From positions 1-41,510 of the forward strand of contig NVUB02000084.1 in assembly GCA_002401775.2 (NCBI GenBank): a stretch of 41,510 nucleotides of DNA, given 5' to 3'. The notes beneath the pieces are model-generated. The model ran no database searches. It saw only the letters and a list, made by a program, of their open reading frames with translations, and had not been told where the DNA came from. This DNA is from Ectothiorhodospiraceae bacterium (lineage in GTDB: Bacteria > Pseudomonadota > Gammaproteobacteria > SZUA-152). Made by a program: the position numbers and the translations under genes. Each line of letters starts with the position of its first letter. Position 1 is the stretch's first letter. Shown piece after piece: positions 1-9,219 of this stretch.

Positions 1-106
1 CATCACTGATGCCTTCCTCTTGAGCCACCTCCACGACAGAGCGATTATGTGGCGGTAACAGCTTCTTTAATACGGCGGCTTTACGTTCCTCTGAATAGCT
101 CGGCAT
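1..106 (-). CDS. IS transposase OrfA-like N-terminus (partial)
   Basis: The reverse strand starts with ATG at 106 and stays open to the window edge, giving 35 residues that begin MPSYSEERKAAVLKKLLPP and continue into VVEVAQEEGIS. This looks like the first helices of a helix-turn-helix transposase subunit of the IS3 OrfA type, which binds the element's terminal repeats. The rest lies outside the window, so intactness is unknown. Family assignment is from the N-terminal pattern only. Confidence 0.6.
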   Translation of the reverse strand, partial: MPSYSEERKAAVLKKLLPPHNRSVVEVAQEEGISD

Positions 107-180
107 TTCAAACTCGTTCCGCCCCCTGTCTTATTATTATATTTCAATAGAGGCGACAACTATCCTGACACAGGGGGGGG
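1..180. mobile_element. End of an insertion sequence
   Basis: Outward from the transposase start there is a short non-coding stretch with complementary segments CCCCCTGT (122-129) and ACAGGGGG (170-177), ending in a run of nine G around 173-181. Such terminal complementarity next to a transposase start is what an IS end looks like. The exact boundary and any target duplication cannot be fixed because the other end is outside the window. Confidence 0.45.
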
Positions 181-225
181 GCGACGGGAAGAGCCTAGCC
201 AATGATGGGTGAGTTTTGTTGACTC

Positions 226-305
226 GTTTCCATGCTCCTGCGTGGGAATGCATACTGGGTGTCACAATAACTTCCGGTATGAGTTCCCACGGAGACCGTG
301 GGAAC
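226..305. repeat. REP/BIME-like palindrome pair
   Basis: Two adjacent stem-loops. The first is around 226-250, with TTTCCATG facing CGTGGGAA. The second is at 283-305, with arms GTTCCCAC.. and ..GTGGGAAC around a short GGAGACC centre. Paired palindromes of this kind with a GTGGGAA core recur in proteobacterial intergenic DNA. The ORF crossing this stretch (209-511) is formed by the repeat and is not believable. Nothing else is seen between 181 and 480. Confidence 0.6.
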
Positions 306-480
306 TAGAAGAAATCAATGGTATTGAGGCTAATGTGTCTTCTGCCAGTATCGGCCGCTATTTTTCTGTTTTGGGATTTGCTGGGAGAAGGTGTGCAGCC
401 CTCTATTTCCTGGACGTTTTTGTCAACGCCAAAGATTGTGTATTATTGACATATCTGAAGTCATACTTCATATTATCCGA

Positions 481-1647
481 ATGTGGATTGAGCGAGATAT
501 TTCCAGTTTAATTGAGACGGTCAATGCTGAACGCCCGGCGCTGTTGCTTACTGGTGCGCGTCAAACCGGTAAATCCAGCTTGTTGAACCATCTCTTCCCG
601 GATCATCCCTACGTTAGTCTGGATGTCCCGCTGGCCGCAAAACAGGCCAGTGAAGGTGGTCAATTCTTTCTTAGTTCCCACGGTACACCGCTCATTATCG
701 ATGAAATCCAGTATGCGCCTGAACTCTTTCGGCAAATCAAGATCCAGATTGATCAGCACAGACAGTTAACCGGTCAATTTATTATGACCGGCTCACAAAA
801 ATTTTCCTTGATGAAGGGAGTCTCTGAGAGTCTTGCTGGCAGGGTGGCGATTCTGAATTTACAGAGTCTGTCCGCCACTGAGCTAATGCGGCATTTCAAG
901 TCGGAGTTGAGCGCGGCTCAGGTTCTGGAATGGCTGGTTCGGGGTGGTTACCCGGAAGTTTACGAGCATGACCTGGATTACCATCGTTTTTTTGGCGACT
1001 ACGTTGCCACCTACATCGAGCGGGATGTTCGGCAAATACTCAATATCCGCCATGTACGTGAGTTTGATCAGTTCATGCGCCTGTTGGCGATTCGTTCGGG
1101 ACAAATATTTTCCATGAGCCGGATTGCTACGGAGGTGGGGGTCAGCGCTCACACTATAAAAAGCTGGATCAGTGTGCTGGAGGCATCGAATATTATCTAT
1201 TTGCTCAAGCCCTATTATCAAAACTTCGGCAAACGGATTATCAAATCACCCAAGCTGTATTTTCTGGATACCGGCCTGCTGTGTTATCTCGCCAATATTC
1301 AGTCGGCCGAAATGCTGGGAAACAATCCACTGCTGGGCGCATTTTTTGAAACCTATGCCTTTGGGCAATTATTGCGTAGCTTGCATAATCAGGGTAAGGC
1401 CGACGAAATTTATTATTTCCGGGATAAGGATGGACGGGAGATTGATTTTCTGATCCCCGAGGGAAATTTAGTAAACCTTTATGAGTGCAAGTGGCATGAC
1501 GAGAGTGGAAATGTGCCTAAAAATGTAAAAAAAGTGGTGGATATTTTTGGGGAGGAAAATATCCATCAGATCACAACGATTACTACAACAGCAAAAAAGG
1601 TGCGCATCAGTGCGCAATTTAGTGTGAGCAATGTGGTGGAGCTTTAA
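481..1647 (+). CDS. DUF4143-type AAA ATPase (copy 1)
   Basis: A 388-residue P-loop ATPase. Walker A is GARQTGKS at residues 25-32, and a Walker B-like strand LIIDEIQ follows. TGSQKFSLMKG is the usual sensor stretch and ESLAGR the usual arginine motif. A winged-helix segment (VSAHTIKSWISVLEAS) precedes the C-terminal DUF4143 domain. That domain has the acidic pattern of a PD-(D/E)XK fold: FETYAFGQLL, GREIDFLI and YECKW. Family length is about 380-420 residues, so the gene is complete. The frame is open upstream to 391, but alignment with the other copies favours the ATG at 481; no clear Shine-Dalgarno is visible. Cellular role is not established. Copy 2 follows on the same strand and shares the HTH segment almost verbatim. 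Confidence 0.85.
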   Translation: MWIERDISSLIETVNAERPALLLTGARQTGKSSLLNHLFPDHPYVSLDVPLAAKQASEGGQFFLSSHGTPLIIDEIQYAPELFRQIKIQIDQHRQLTGQFIMTGSQKFSLMKGVSESLAGRVAILNLQSLSATELMRHFKSELSAAQVLEWLVRGGYPEVYEHDLDYHRFFGDYVATYIERDVRQILNIRHVREFDQFMRLLAIRSGQIFSMSRIATEVGVSAHTIKSWISVLEASNIIYLLKPYYQNFGKRIIKSPKLYFLDTGLLCYLANIQSAEMLGNNPLLGAFFETYAFGQLLRSLHNQGKADEIYYFRDKDGREIDFLIPEGNLVNLYECKWHDESGNVPKNVKKVVDIFGEENIHQITTITTTAKKVRISAQFSVSNVVEL

Positions 1648-1941
1648 TTGCTTCGGATCCAAGTATTTTCGTCAGGGCCTATTTTTACGATAAAATCTAT
1701 GGTTTGAAGCTTTTTTGTTGTAAATGACATCGGTCGCGCAAATGCTGCTGAGCTTCTAGCAAATTCAATCTACCTTTGGCGGCGATATGGTCTAGAAATG
1801 TTTAGTCCTTAGCACTCAGCTTCCGTAGGTTACGTAGAACCACACCGGTTATAAACACTGAAAACCCATTGAATACCGGCTAATTGAGGTACCTCTCTAG
1901 CGTGGTGTTTTCTGTCTTTTTTATGTTAATTGTAAATATTA

Positions 1942-1970
1942 TTGACAATATACATGAATATGCTTAATCT
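1942..1970 (+). promoter_or_regulatory. Possible sigma-70 promoter before DUF4143 copy 2
   Basis: A perfect TTGACA (1942-1947) is followed after 17 bases by TAATCT (1965-1970), a poor -10 match. Transcription would start almost at the ATG at 1977, leaving hardly any leader. The 1648-1976 gap holds no other recognisable feature and is AT-rich near its right end. Confidence 0.3.
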
Positions 1971-1976
1971 TTTACC

Positions 1977-3146
1977 ATGATTCCCCGCACTGCTGAAATT
2001 GCTCTAGGTGACCTGTTGCAAGGGTTTCCTATCGTTACAATTACTGGCCCCCGCCAGTCTGGTAAAACTACGCTGGCTAAAAAAGTTTTCTCAGGCAGGC
2101 CTTATTTTTCATTGGAAGATCCTGATATTCGCAGAATGGCTCTGGATGATCCGCGAGGCTTTCTGGGGCGTTTACCCGATGGTGGAGTACTTGATGAGGT
2201 GCAACGGGCGCCGGAACTTCTTTCTTATCTTCAGTCTCATGTTGACGCTGATGGTCGTATGGGGCTTTTTTTGCTCACGGGGTCACAACAGTTTGGGCTG
2301 ATGTTCAATGTTACGCAGTCACTGGCTGGCAGATCCGCTTTTATTGAGTTGCTCCCACTTTCAATTGGCGAGTTAACGAAAGCTAATAAATCACCCCAAA
2401 GCCTTGATGAAATGCTCTTTCATGGCGGGTATCCAGCACTGTACGATAGGCGATTAACGCCAAGCCAATGGTTTCCTGCTTATGTAACGGCGTATGTTGA
2501 ACGTGATGTTCGTCAACTGATTAAAGTGCAGGATCTTGAGATATTTCAACGCTTTGTACGATTATGTGCAGGCCGAAGCGGGCAGCTACTTAATCTTTCG
2601 TCGCTGGCGGCTGATTGCGGGGTAACACACAACACCATCAAATCGTGGATTTCTGTGCTGGAGGCGAGTTACATTTTGTTTCAGCTGCGCCCTCATCATA
2701 AAAACTTTAAAAAGCGGTTGGTGAAATCACCTAAAATTTATTTCTATGATGTTGGCTTGCTCTGCTGGTTGCTTGGCATTCGAGAAATGGCGCAGGTTGC
2801 CACCCATCCTCTGCGAGGCCATATTTTTGAGACATTGATTGTTTCTGAATATATGAAAGGATATTTTAACAGGGGGGAGACCGCTCCTTTGCACTTTTGG
2901 CGAGACAGCAATGGTGTTGAAGTGGATCTTATTGTTGACGTGGGTGCTCTGTTGATGCCGATTGAAATCAAGTCTGGTCAGACCGTTAATCGGGATTTTT
3001 TTATGGGCCTAAAGCACTGGATGGGGGTTGCAGGTGATCTGTCTGATAGGCCCACCTTGGTTTATGGTGGAACAGAGTCTTATAACCATGGTGGTGTGGA
3101 TGTTATTGGCTGGAAAAAGTGTGGAGAAAGTTTGGTTAAAATGTAA
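1977..3146 (+). CDS. DUF4143-type AAA ATPase (copy 2)
   Basis: A 389-residue relative of the gene at 481-1647. Walker A is GPRQSGKTT at residues 24-32. GVLDEVQRAPELL is the Walker B region, then TGSQQFGLM and the ESLAGR-like QSLAGRS. The winged-helix segment NTIKSWISVLEASYI nearly matches copy 1. The C-terminal nuclease-like signature is complete: HIFETLIVSEY, GVEVDLIV and PIEIKSG. The catalytic acid/lysine pattern is intact, so an enzyme is possible, but no activity is known for the family. The two copies are diverged, which argues for an old duplication or separate acquisition rather than a recent tandem copy. Confidence 0.87.
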   Translation: MIPRTAEIALGDLLQGFPIVTITGPRQSGKTTLAKKVFSGRPYFSLEDPDIRRMALDDPRGFLGRLPDGGVLDEVQRAPELLSYLQSHVDADGRMGLFLLTGSQQFGLMFNVTQSLAGRSAFIELLPLSIGELTKANKSPQSLDEMLFHGGYPALYDRRLTPSQWFPAYVTAYVERDVRQLIKVQDLEIFQRFVRLCAGRSGQLLNLSSLAADCGVTHNTIKSWISVLEASYILFQLRPHHKNFKKRLVKSPKIYFYDVGLLCWLLGIREMAQVATHPLRGHIFETLIVSEYMKGYFNRGETAPLHFWRDSNGVEVDLIVDVGALLMPIEIKSGQTVNRDFFMGLKHWMGVAGDLSDRPTLVYGGTESYNHGGVDVIGWKKCGESLVKM

Positions 3147-3330
3147 CGAAGGGCAATAATGGGCGTGTATCAGAAGGGGATGATCATGCCAGCAATACTG
3201 CGACCAACCTCTAGTTTTGCCCATACCTTCGCCCGCAATTAGCACTGTTGGCTTGTTTTTTATGTTTTTGCCTATTAACAAAATTTAGCTTGAGGTTAAG
3301 CGTTACCACAATAATAATCAATTCTGCTTT

Positions 3331-3399
3331 TGTAGGGTGGGCATCGCCCACCAATTGCGCCCAATCCAAGCCTCGATGGTGGGCAATGCCCACCCTACA
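3331..3399. repeat. REP-like inverted repeat, GTAGGGTGGGC family
   Basis: Arms of 22 nt at 3331-3352 and 3378-3399 match at 21 positions in inverse orientation. Each arm begins TGTAGGGTGGGC and is itself self-complementary (GGGC-AT-GCCC). A related half-site occurs at 40733. The 3147-3628 gap otherwise shows only a small TTGTA/TACAA dyad near 3558 and no gene. Confidence 0.65.
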
Positions 3400-3628
3400 T
3401 CAAGAAGTCGAGCTTTGTTTAGAGGCATGTTTATGTTTTATCGCGAAGCGATGGAGCTATTGGGCTCTTGAACTAAGGATAATTTTTTGGTATTGAACTC
3501 TCAAGAAAAAGTCAGGTATTTCAAGGGCTTATATTTTATTGGTGGTTGAACCCATTGTTGTAAGTACAATTTGATGGTGCTTTGTATTGCGTGGGGGCGT
3601 GTTAGGTATTGAATCGGCAAAATAAGTG

Positions 3629-5653
3629 ATGAATAAAAAAATGTATAAAAAACTCAGCGAATCTTCACGTAATACGAAAAAGGCATTGCTTGTGGGGCTG
3701 GATGTCATTGCCCTTCCTATTGCGTTGTGGGCGGGTTTTTCATTGCGGCTGGGTGAGTGGTGGCCGCAGAATATCGATAATGTATGGTGGTTATTTTTTG
3801 CAGCGCCTCTTGTGGCGGTGCCGATTTTTATTCGTATGGGGCTGTATCGTGCCGTTTTGCGCTATGTGGGCAGTAAGGCCTTAGTGACTATTGTAAAAGC
3901 GGTCACTATTACCACATTGATATTGCTTGCCTTGATGGTCATGTCTCAGTCTCATGGTGTGCCGCGCTCAGTTTTCATTAGTTTTTGGTTGATTAGTTTA
4001 CTGTTTATTGCCGGTAGTCGGCTTGTGCTGAAGGGTTATATTCATTCCTATACGCGCAAGATAAAAAATAAGCAGCCCGTGGCTATCTATGGTGCAGGGG
4101 CGGCCGGTGCTGAACTGGCGAAAGCTATGCAGTCCGGGTGGGAGTATGAGCCTGTCGTTTTTCTTGATGATCAAATTGAGAAACAAGGGGTAGAAATTCA
4201 TGGGGTTAAAGTCCATTCGCCCACTGAGCTCCCGGAACTCATTGAACAAACCGGACTTTCGCAAGTATTGTTAGCGATGCCAGCGCTTTCACATCGTCGA
4301 AAACATAAAGTTTTGGAAAAACTGGGAGCCTGTCAAGTTCAAATTCGGACGTTGCCTGGCATTGCGGATCTGGTATCGGGGAAAGCAAAAATATCGGATA
4401 TCAGAGAAGTTGATACTGGTGATGTGCTTGGGAGAAATGCTGTACCGCCCATTCCTGGCTTAATAGGGAAATGTATTCGCGGTAAAAATGTGATGGTTAC
4501 CGGGGCTGGAGGCTCAATTGGTTCTGAATTATGTCGCCAGATAGTGGAAAATGGTCCTGCTAAATTAGTCTTGTTTGAGCAGTCTGAATTTGCATTATAC
4601 AAATTAGAAAAAGAGCTTGAAGCTTATAACCTCGGCCTGGAGATTATTGCTGTGCTTGGTTCGGTGACCCATTCTCGAAGAGTGGAATCTGTTTTAAGAA
4701 GCTTTGCAATCCATACGGTATACCATGCGGCGGCATATAAGCATGTACCGTTGGTTGAGCAAAACCCCATTGAAGGGCTGCAGAATAACGTATTTGGTAC
4801 ATGGCGTACCGCCGAGGCCGCTAAAGCGGCAGGTGTAGAAACGTTTGTGTTGATTTCAACGGATAAGGCGGTACGGCCCACCAATATTATGGGTGCTACG
4901 AAGCGTTTGGCCGAATTGGTATTACAGGGGATGGCAGAGGAAAGCGATACGACCTGCTTTACCATGGTTCGATTCGGTAATGTGTTGGACTCATCGGGCT
5001 CGGTGATTCCTTTGTTTCGGGATCAAATTAAAAAAGGTGGGCCAGTGACGGTCACCCACCCTGAAGTAACCCGTTATTTCATGACTATTCCTGAGGCAGC
5101 TCAGTTGGTGCTACAGGCGGGAGCGCTAGGTGAAGGTGGTGATGTATTTGTTTTGGAAATGGGGGACCCCATAAAAATTGACGATCTTGCTCGTAGTATG
5201 ATCCGTTTAAGTGGACTAGAGGTTTGCGATGAAGATAATCCTGAAGGGGATGTTGAAATAAAATATACGGGCCTCAGGCCGGGAGAGAAGTTGTACGAAG
5301 AGTTGCTCATTGGGGATAATGTGACTGGAACGGAGCACCCGAAAATAATGCGTGCGGCGGAAGAAAAACTATCGTGGAAAAAAATGTTGCATTATAAATA
5401 TGAGTTTGAAATGGCAAGAAACAATTTTGAAACCAAAAAAGTAAAATTATTGCTCGAAGAAATTGTGAGTGGTTATAGTGCTGATAAAGATATCGTGGAT
5501 CCAGTGTGGAACCAATTCTGTTTGATTAATAGTGATGCTGACAATCCCGATCGTGGTTTAAGTGTTGATAGTGATAACCTAGTGGATGAACCTGTAGAAG
5601 GGCTTGTGGAAGCCCCTGTAAAAGAGTCTGTAAATGAAAGATCGCTTCATTGA
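3629..5653 (+). CDS. Membrane-bound nucleoside-diphosphate-sugar 4,6-dehydratase (WbpM/CapD type)
   Basis: About 674 residues. Four hydrophobic segments fill the first ~135 residues, followed by a first Rossmann fold (AIYGAGAAGAELAKAM) and a second, catalytic one starting MVTGAGGSIGSELCRQ. The active-site stretch STDKAVRPTNIMGATK, near residues 410-424, has Met in place of the usual SDR tyrosine. This SMK arrangement is known for the large WbpM-like enzymes, which convert UDP-GlcNAc to the 4-keto-6-deoxy sugar at the inner membrane. It is the first gene of the polysaccharide locus. The last ~50 residues lie beyond the family core and are acidic, with VDEPVEGLVEAPVKESV repeats. A GTG at 3626 could also start translation. 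Sugar specificity is inferred from family. Confidence 0.88.
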   Translation: MNKKMYKKLSESSRNTKKALLVGLDVIALPIALWAGFSLRLGEWWPQNIDNVWWLFFAAPLVAVPIFIRMGLYRAVLRYVGSKALVTIVKAVTITTLILLALMVMSQSHGVPRSVFISFWLISLLFIAGSRLVLKGYIHSYTRKIKNKQPVAIYGAGAAGAELAKAMQSGWEYEPVVFLDDQIEKQGVEIHGVKVHSPTELPELIEQTGLSQVLLAMPALSHRRKHKVLEKLGACQVQIRTLPGIADLVSGKAKISDIREVDTGDVLGRNAVPPIPGLIGKCIRGKNVMVTGAGGSIGSELCRQIVENGPAKLVLFEQSEFALYKLEKELEAYNLGLEIIAVLGSVTHSRRVESVLRSFAIHTVYHAAAYKHVPLVEQNPIEGLQNNVFGTWRTAEAAKAAGVETFVLISTDKAVRPTNIMGATKRLAELVLQGMAEESDTTCFTMVRFGNVLDSSGSVIPLFRDQIKKGGPVTVTHPEVTRYFMTIPEAAQLVLQAGALGEGGDVFVLEMGDPIKIDDLARSMIRLSGLEVCDEDNPEGDVEIKYTGLRPGEKLYEELLIGDNVTGTEHPKIMRAAEEKLSWKKMLHYKYEFEMARNNFETKKVKLLLEEIVSGYSADKDIVDPVWNQFCLINSDADNPDRGLSVDSDNLVDEPVEGLVEAPVKESVNERSLH

Positions 5654-5795
5654 TGGAAAGAAACACTTTCGAAAATACTCGATATCCTTTAGTCGTTATA
5701 AGGTTTAAGTTTTCATTTTAGGTTAGTAATTTGCAGTGAGCTTTCTATAGATCATCTATAGGTGGTAGGAGGCGTAAGTCGTTAGTTAAATATCT

Positions 5796-7055
5796 ATGAT
5801 TATTAATAAGAACACATCCATTAATTCTGCTGTATTTCTGTTTCCTGCATTAATCGCAACAGTGCAACATGGTGGGGGAACAGTATATGTTCTTCTGCTT
5901 CTCTTTGGCTTGCTGTTTGGATGGCCTGCGTGGCGTTCTTTGGAAGCCTGGGAAAAGAGAGTACTGTACGGGCTTGTCGTCTTTTTTGTGCTGATTAGTT
6001 TGTCGCTGGTTAATACTCAGGATTTTGCCAGTGGTATGAAAAAAATAGAAAGGTATTTACACTTTCCGTTAATAATACCGATGTATTTTCTGATTAAAAA
6101 ATATCAAGTGGAAACAGGGAAAATATATTTGATGGGTTTGTTGGCGGCGTCTATGGTTATGTTTGCTCAGGCGTATTACCAGACTTCTGAATTGGGCTGG
6201 GGAAGAGCGGTAGGCGCATACAATCCCTTGATATTGGGCGATGTTGCTATGTTGGTCGTCGTTATTGTGGCTTGTGCGGTTCTCACAGTATCTCAACATT
6301 GGAAGCATTATTTACTTGGGCTCGTCACGTTTGCTTTGGCGATTTCAGCCAGTATTATGTCCGGTTCGCGGGGCGCGTGGATTGCGTTACCGGTTGTTGC
6401 TCTATGGCTATTGTGGATGAAACGGAAAAGCTATAGCGTTGTCTCGATTATCTTAATTGCATTGTTGGGCGGTTTGTTGGTCTGGGGAGGTGCGAACTTA
6501 AAACAGGTAAAACCTCGAGTCGATAAAGCCGTCGCTGAGATTTACCAATACTCTCAGAATCCTTCAAAGGCGAACTCAATAGCGTATCGCATCGAAATGT
6601 GGCGGGATAGCGTTGCCATTTGGAAAGCTCACCCGATAATAGGAACGGGAATTGGCGATTTCAAAGGCGATAGGCTGAAGCTTTTTGAAAGTGGTCAATC
6701 CCGTTTAGGGCATCAGTTTGGCCACGCACATAATATCTATTTTGACACCCTTGCCACCGCTGGGCTACTTGGCCTTATTGGTATGGTTGTTTTTGTCTTT
6801 ATCCTACCGTTTCGGATGTTTTATTTGCATTGGAAAAAGGAAGAAGATGCCTGGGTCCAGTTTTATGCACTGGCAGGAATGGCGACCATCATTTCATTTT
6901 CCATATTCGGTTTAACAGAAGGCTGGGCCGCAAGAAACCCGTTTGTGCGGACCTATTTAATGAGTATTCTCGTTTTTATGTCGAGTATTGCAGTGGTGAA
7001 GCAAAAGCAAAAGTCTGCAAATGTTGCATTGTCTGAGACAGCTTCATTGAGATAG
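5796..7055 (+). CDS. O-antigen polymerase/ligase-like membrane protein (Wzy_C)
   Basis: A 419-residue protein with about ten hydrophobic segments spread along its length. MSGSRGAWIAL near residue 190 is typical of the first conserved loop of the Wzy/WaaL superfamily. GHAHNIYFDTLATAGLLGL near residue 310 matches the histidine-containing periplasmic loop. These enzymes either polymerise lipid-linked repeat units or ligate finished chains to lipid A-core in the periplasm. Sequence alone does not separate the two roles. Its place beside Wzx-pathway genes makes Wzy slightly more likely, but no second candidate ligase or polymerase occurs in the window. It follows the dehydratase after a 142-bp gap with no visible terminator. 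Confidence 0.8.
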   Translation: MIINKNTSINSAVFLFPALIATVQHGGGTVYVLLLLFGLLFGWPAWRSLEAWEKRVLYGLVVFFVLISLSLVNTQDFASGMKKIERYLHFPLIIPMYFLIKKYQVETGKIYLMGLLAASMVMFAQAYYQTSELGWGRAVGAYNPLILGDVAMLVVVIVACAVLTVSQHWKHYLLGLVTFALAISASIMSGSRGAWIALPVVALWLLWMKRKSYSVVSIILIALLGGLLVWGGANLKQVKPRVDKAVAEIYQYSQNPSKANSIAYRIEMWRDSVAIWKAHPIIGTGIGDFKGDRLKLFESGQSRLGHQFGHAHNIYFDTLATAGLLGLIGMVVFVFILPFRMFYLHWKKEEDAWVQFYALAGMATIISFSIFGLTEGWAARNPFVRTYLMSILVFMSSIAVVKQKQKSANVALSETASLR

Positions 7056-7566
7056 CTCCATTGGTGTCTCTTTAGCGAGAGGGCTACAGGGCAAGAGTTT
7101 GAATTCCCGTTTATTGAGTATTTCCACGAAAGCCCCTATCTTGTTGTTATTAATAGTAATATTCTTAAAGTGCGTGCCCGTTTGGGCACCTGTCCCGAGT
7201 CGTAAAGTTAACAATGATGGTGTGCTATCTCGTCAGCTGGCATAATGGCGTATTTTTGTGATATGGGTTTTGGGCTGCTGTGAGTGTAAGTAAATGCTCA
7301 GGTTTCAGGCAGGTTTCTGGTGTGGAACGTCTCAGTTGTGGACGCTCAAATCGCGTGTATTTGGCGGGTTCACCCAGTTACCTGCTATGGCGGTTGGGGT
7401 ATGTATCTTTCAGTGCATCACCAGCAGTGTGTTTTTGCTACCTCTGCTAGATCAGGCCCTGTAGTGAAAGGTTGATTGCAAATAGTTAAATGGTAAGTGC
7501 CCACGATTTGCGTATATGCCATGGGTTATAACAAGAAAATAGACGACAATATTCCCGGATAAAAAT
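7056..7566. other. 511-bp intergenic gap inside the polysaccharide locus
   Basis: No credible ORF. A perfect 6-bp stem GTGCCC-GTTT-GGGCAC lies at 7174-7189, without a T-run. The gap separates the dehydratase/polymerase pair from the wbp-like operon and could hold a promoter for the latter, but no convincing -35/-10 pair stands out. Confidence 0.4.
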
Positions 7567-8625
7567 ATGCTGAAATTTGCACTAGTGGGTTGCGGAAGAA
7601 TTGCTAAGAGGCATTCTGAACTGCTCGGCAATAATCAAATCGAGGGGGCGGAGCTTGCCGCGGTTTGTGATGGTGTTGCCAGCAAGTCCAGCCAAATTGG
7701 CAAACAGTTCAATGTACCGTTTTATTCAGATATGGATGAAATGATGGCCAGCACTGATGTCGACATTGTTGTGGTGTTGACACCAAGTGGGTTGCATGCG
7801 GAGCATGTCGTTAATTTAGCAAAATATGGCAAGCACATCATGGTAGAAAAACCAATGGCGCTAACGCTGGATGATGCTGATGCGATGATTGGTGCGTGCG
7901 ACCAAAATGGTTGCAAGCTGTTTGTGATTAAACAGAATCGTTTCAATGTTCCTGTAGTGAAGTTACGTGAAGCGGTTGAGCAAAAGCGCTTTGGTCAATT
8001 GGTGTTGGGCACCGTTAGAGTGCGCTGGGCGCGGCACCAGGCATATTATGATCAGGATTCATGGCGCGGAACTTGGGCAATGGATGGTGGTGTGTTAACC
8101 AACCAGGCCAGCCATCATGTGGATATGTTGGAATGGATGATGGGGGATGTAGAGAGTGTTTTTGCTAAATCGACGACGGCGTTAGTTGATATTGAAGCTG
8201 AAGATACTGCTGTTGTCACTGTAAAGTTTAAGAATGGGGCGTTAGGTATTATTGAGGCGACCACGGCGACGAGACCTTCTGATCTTGAAGGGTCTATTTC
8301 GATTTTAGGTGCTAATGGGTCGGTGGTTATTGGCGGTTTTGCCGTTAATCAAATGCAGACATGGAAGTTCGAACCTTCATTGCCGGGTGACTCAGACGTA
8401 CTTGAAGCGTTTTCGGTTAATCCCCCGAATGTTTATGGTTTTGGTCACCAGGCTTATTATGAGCATGTGGTGGAGTGCGTTAATGGTGGCAAGCAAAACC
8501 TGGTTGATGGCTTGGAAGGCAGAAAAAGTATTGAATTGATTTCCGCAATATATGAATCCATAGAGACAGGAAAAGAGGTTTTTCTGCGTTTCTCACCAGA
8601 ACTATGTAAGTTGGGGCAAAGATGA
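7567..8625 (+). CDS. wbpB: UDP-GlcNAcA 3-dehydrogenase, Gfo/Idh/MocA family
   Basis: 352 residues. The N-terminal Rossmann fold starts LVGCGRIAKRH at residues 6-16. The catalytic lysine lies in MVEKPMALT near residue 95. NQASHHVDMLEWMMGD near residue 180 carries the conserved histidine. In the WbpB/WlbA branch the enzyme oxidises C3 of UDP-N-acetylglucosaminuronic acid. The resulting 3-keto sugar goes to the WbpE aminotransferase and then the WbpD acetyltransferase. Exactly these two partners follow: the next gene overlaps by 4 bp (ATGA), so the three genes form a translationally coupled unit. The UDP-GlcNAc 6-dehydrogenase that would make the substrate (WbpA) is not in the window. Confidence 0.87.
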   Translation: MLKFALVGCGRIAKRHSELLGNNQIEGAELAAVCDGVASKSSQIGKQFNVPFYSDMDEMMASTDVDIVVVLTPSGLHAEHVVNLAKYGKHIMVEKPMALTLDDADAMIGACDQNGCKLFVIKQNRFNVPVVKLREAVEQKRFGQLVLGTVRVRWARHQAYYDQDSWRGTWAMDGGVLTNQASHHVDMLEWMMGDVESVFAKSTTALVDIEAEDTAVVTVKFKNGALGIIEATTATRPSDLEGSISILGANGSVVIGGFAVNQMQTWKFEPSLPGDSDVLEAFSVNPPNVYGFGHQAYYEHVVECVNGGKQNLVDGLEGRKSIELISAIYESIETGKEVFLRFSPELCKLGQR

Positions 8626-9218
8626 TTGCAGAAACCGCAGTTATTCACCCTAATGTTGTTCTTGGTGACAATGTAACAATAGAGGATTTTTGCATCATTG
8701 GAATTCCATTTAGTTCGGCGACTGAAGGGCAAACTACCGTAATTGGTGATAATGCTGTCCTGCGTTCTGGTACTTATATTTACGCGGGGTGTAAGATTGG
8801 TCGAAACTTCCAAACGGGTAATAAGGCAAATATCAGAGAACTTAATAACATTGGTGACGATGTCAGTATCGGTACGATGTCAGTAATTGAGCATCATGTT
8901 GAAATTTGTGACAACGTGAGAATACATTCTCAAGCCTTTATCCCAGAGTACTCTCGATTAGAAAAAAATGCCTGGATAGGCCCAAATGTTGTGTTGACTA
9001 ATGCTCGCTATCCCCGGTCAAAAACGGCCAAAGATGATTTAATGGGCCCTGTCATTGAAGAAAATTCAAAAATTGGTGCAAATTCAACGATTTTGCCGGG
9101 AGTGACCATTGGGCGAAATAGTTTGGTGGGCGCGGGGAGTGTTGTGGTTAAAAATGTTCCTGCGGGGGTTATCGTGGTTGGGAATCCCGCTGCTATCACA
9201 CGAAAAATAGATTATTAA
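8622..9218 (+). CDS. wbpD: UDP-2-acetamido-3-amino-uronate N-acetyltransferase
   Basis: 198 residues made almost wholly of hexapeptide repeats of a left-handed beta-helix. GNKANIRELNNIGDDVSIG, SVIEHHVEICDNVRIHSQ and AWIGPNVVLTNARYP are the characteristic WbpD segments. The C-terminal coil ends GAGSVVVKNVPAGVIVVGNP. Family enzymes use acetyl-CoA to acetylate the 3-amino group and complete the 2,3-diacetamido uronic acid. The start overlaps the wbpB stop by 4 bp and the next gene begins one base after its stop codon. The length matches the family. Confidence 0.88.
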   Translation: MIAETAVIHPNVVLGDNVTIEDFCIIGIPFSSATEGQTTVIGDNAVLRSGTYIYAGCKIGRNFQTGNKANIRELNNIGDDVSIGTMSVIEHHVEICDNVRIHSQAFIPEYSRLEKNAWIGPNVVLTNARYPRSKTAKDDLMGPVIEENSKIGANSTILPGVTIGRNSLVGAGSVVVKNVPAGVIVVGNPAAITRKIDY

Positions 9219-9219
9219 T

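Noticed and set aside
209..511. 100-residue ORF
   Set aside because: Runs through the REP palindromes and has no protein-like pattern; overlaps the ATPase start in another frame.
7174..7189. Intrinsic terminator
   Set aside because: The stem is only 6 bp and is not followed by a T-run.
7389..7400. RfaH ops/JUMPstart-like GGCGGTTGGGGT
   Set aside because: Differs from GGCGGTAGCGTG at several key positions and lies inside the locus rather than at its head.
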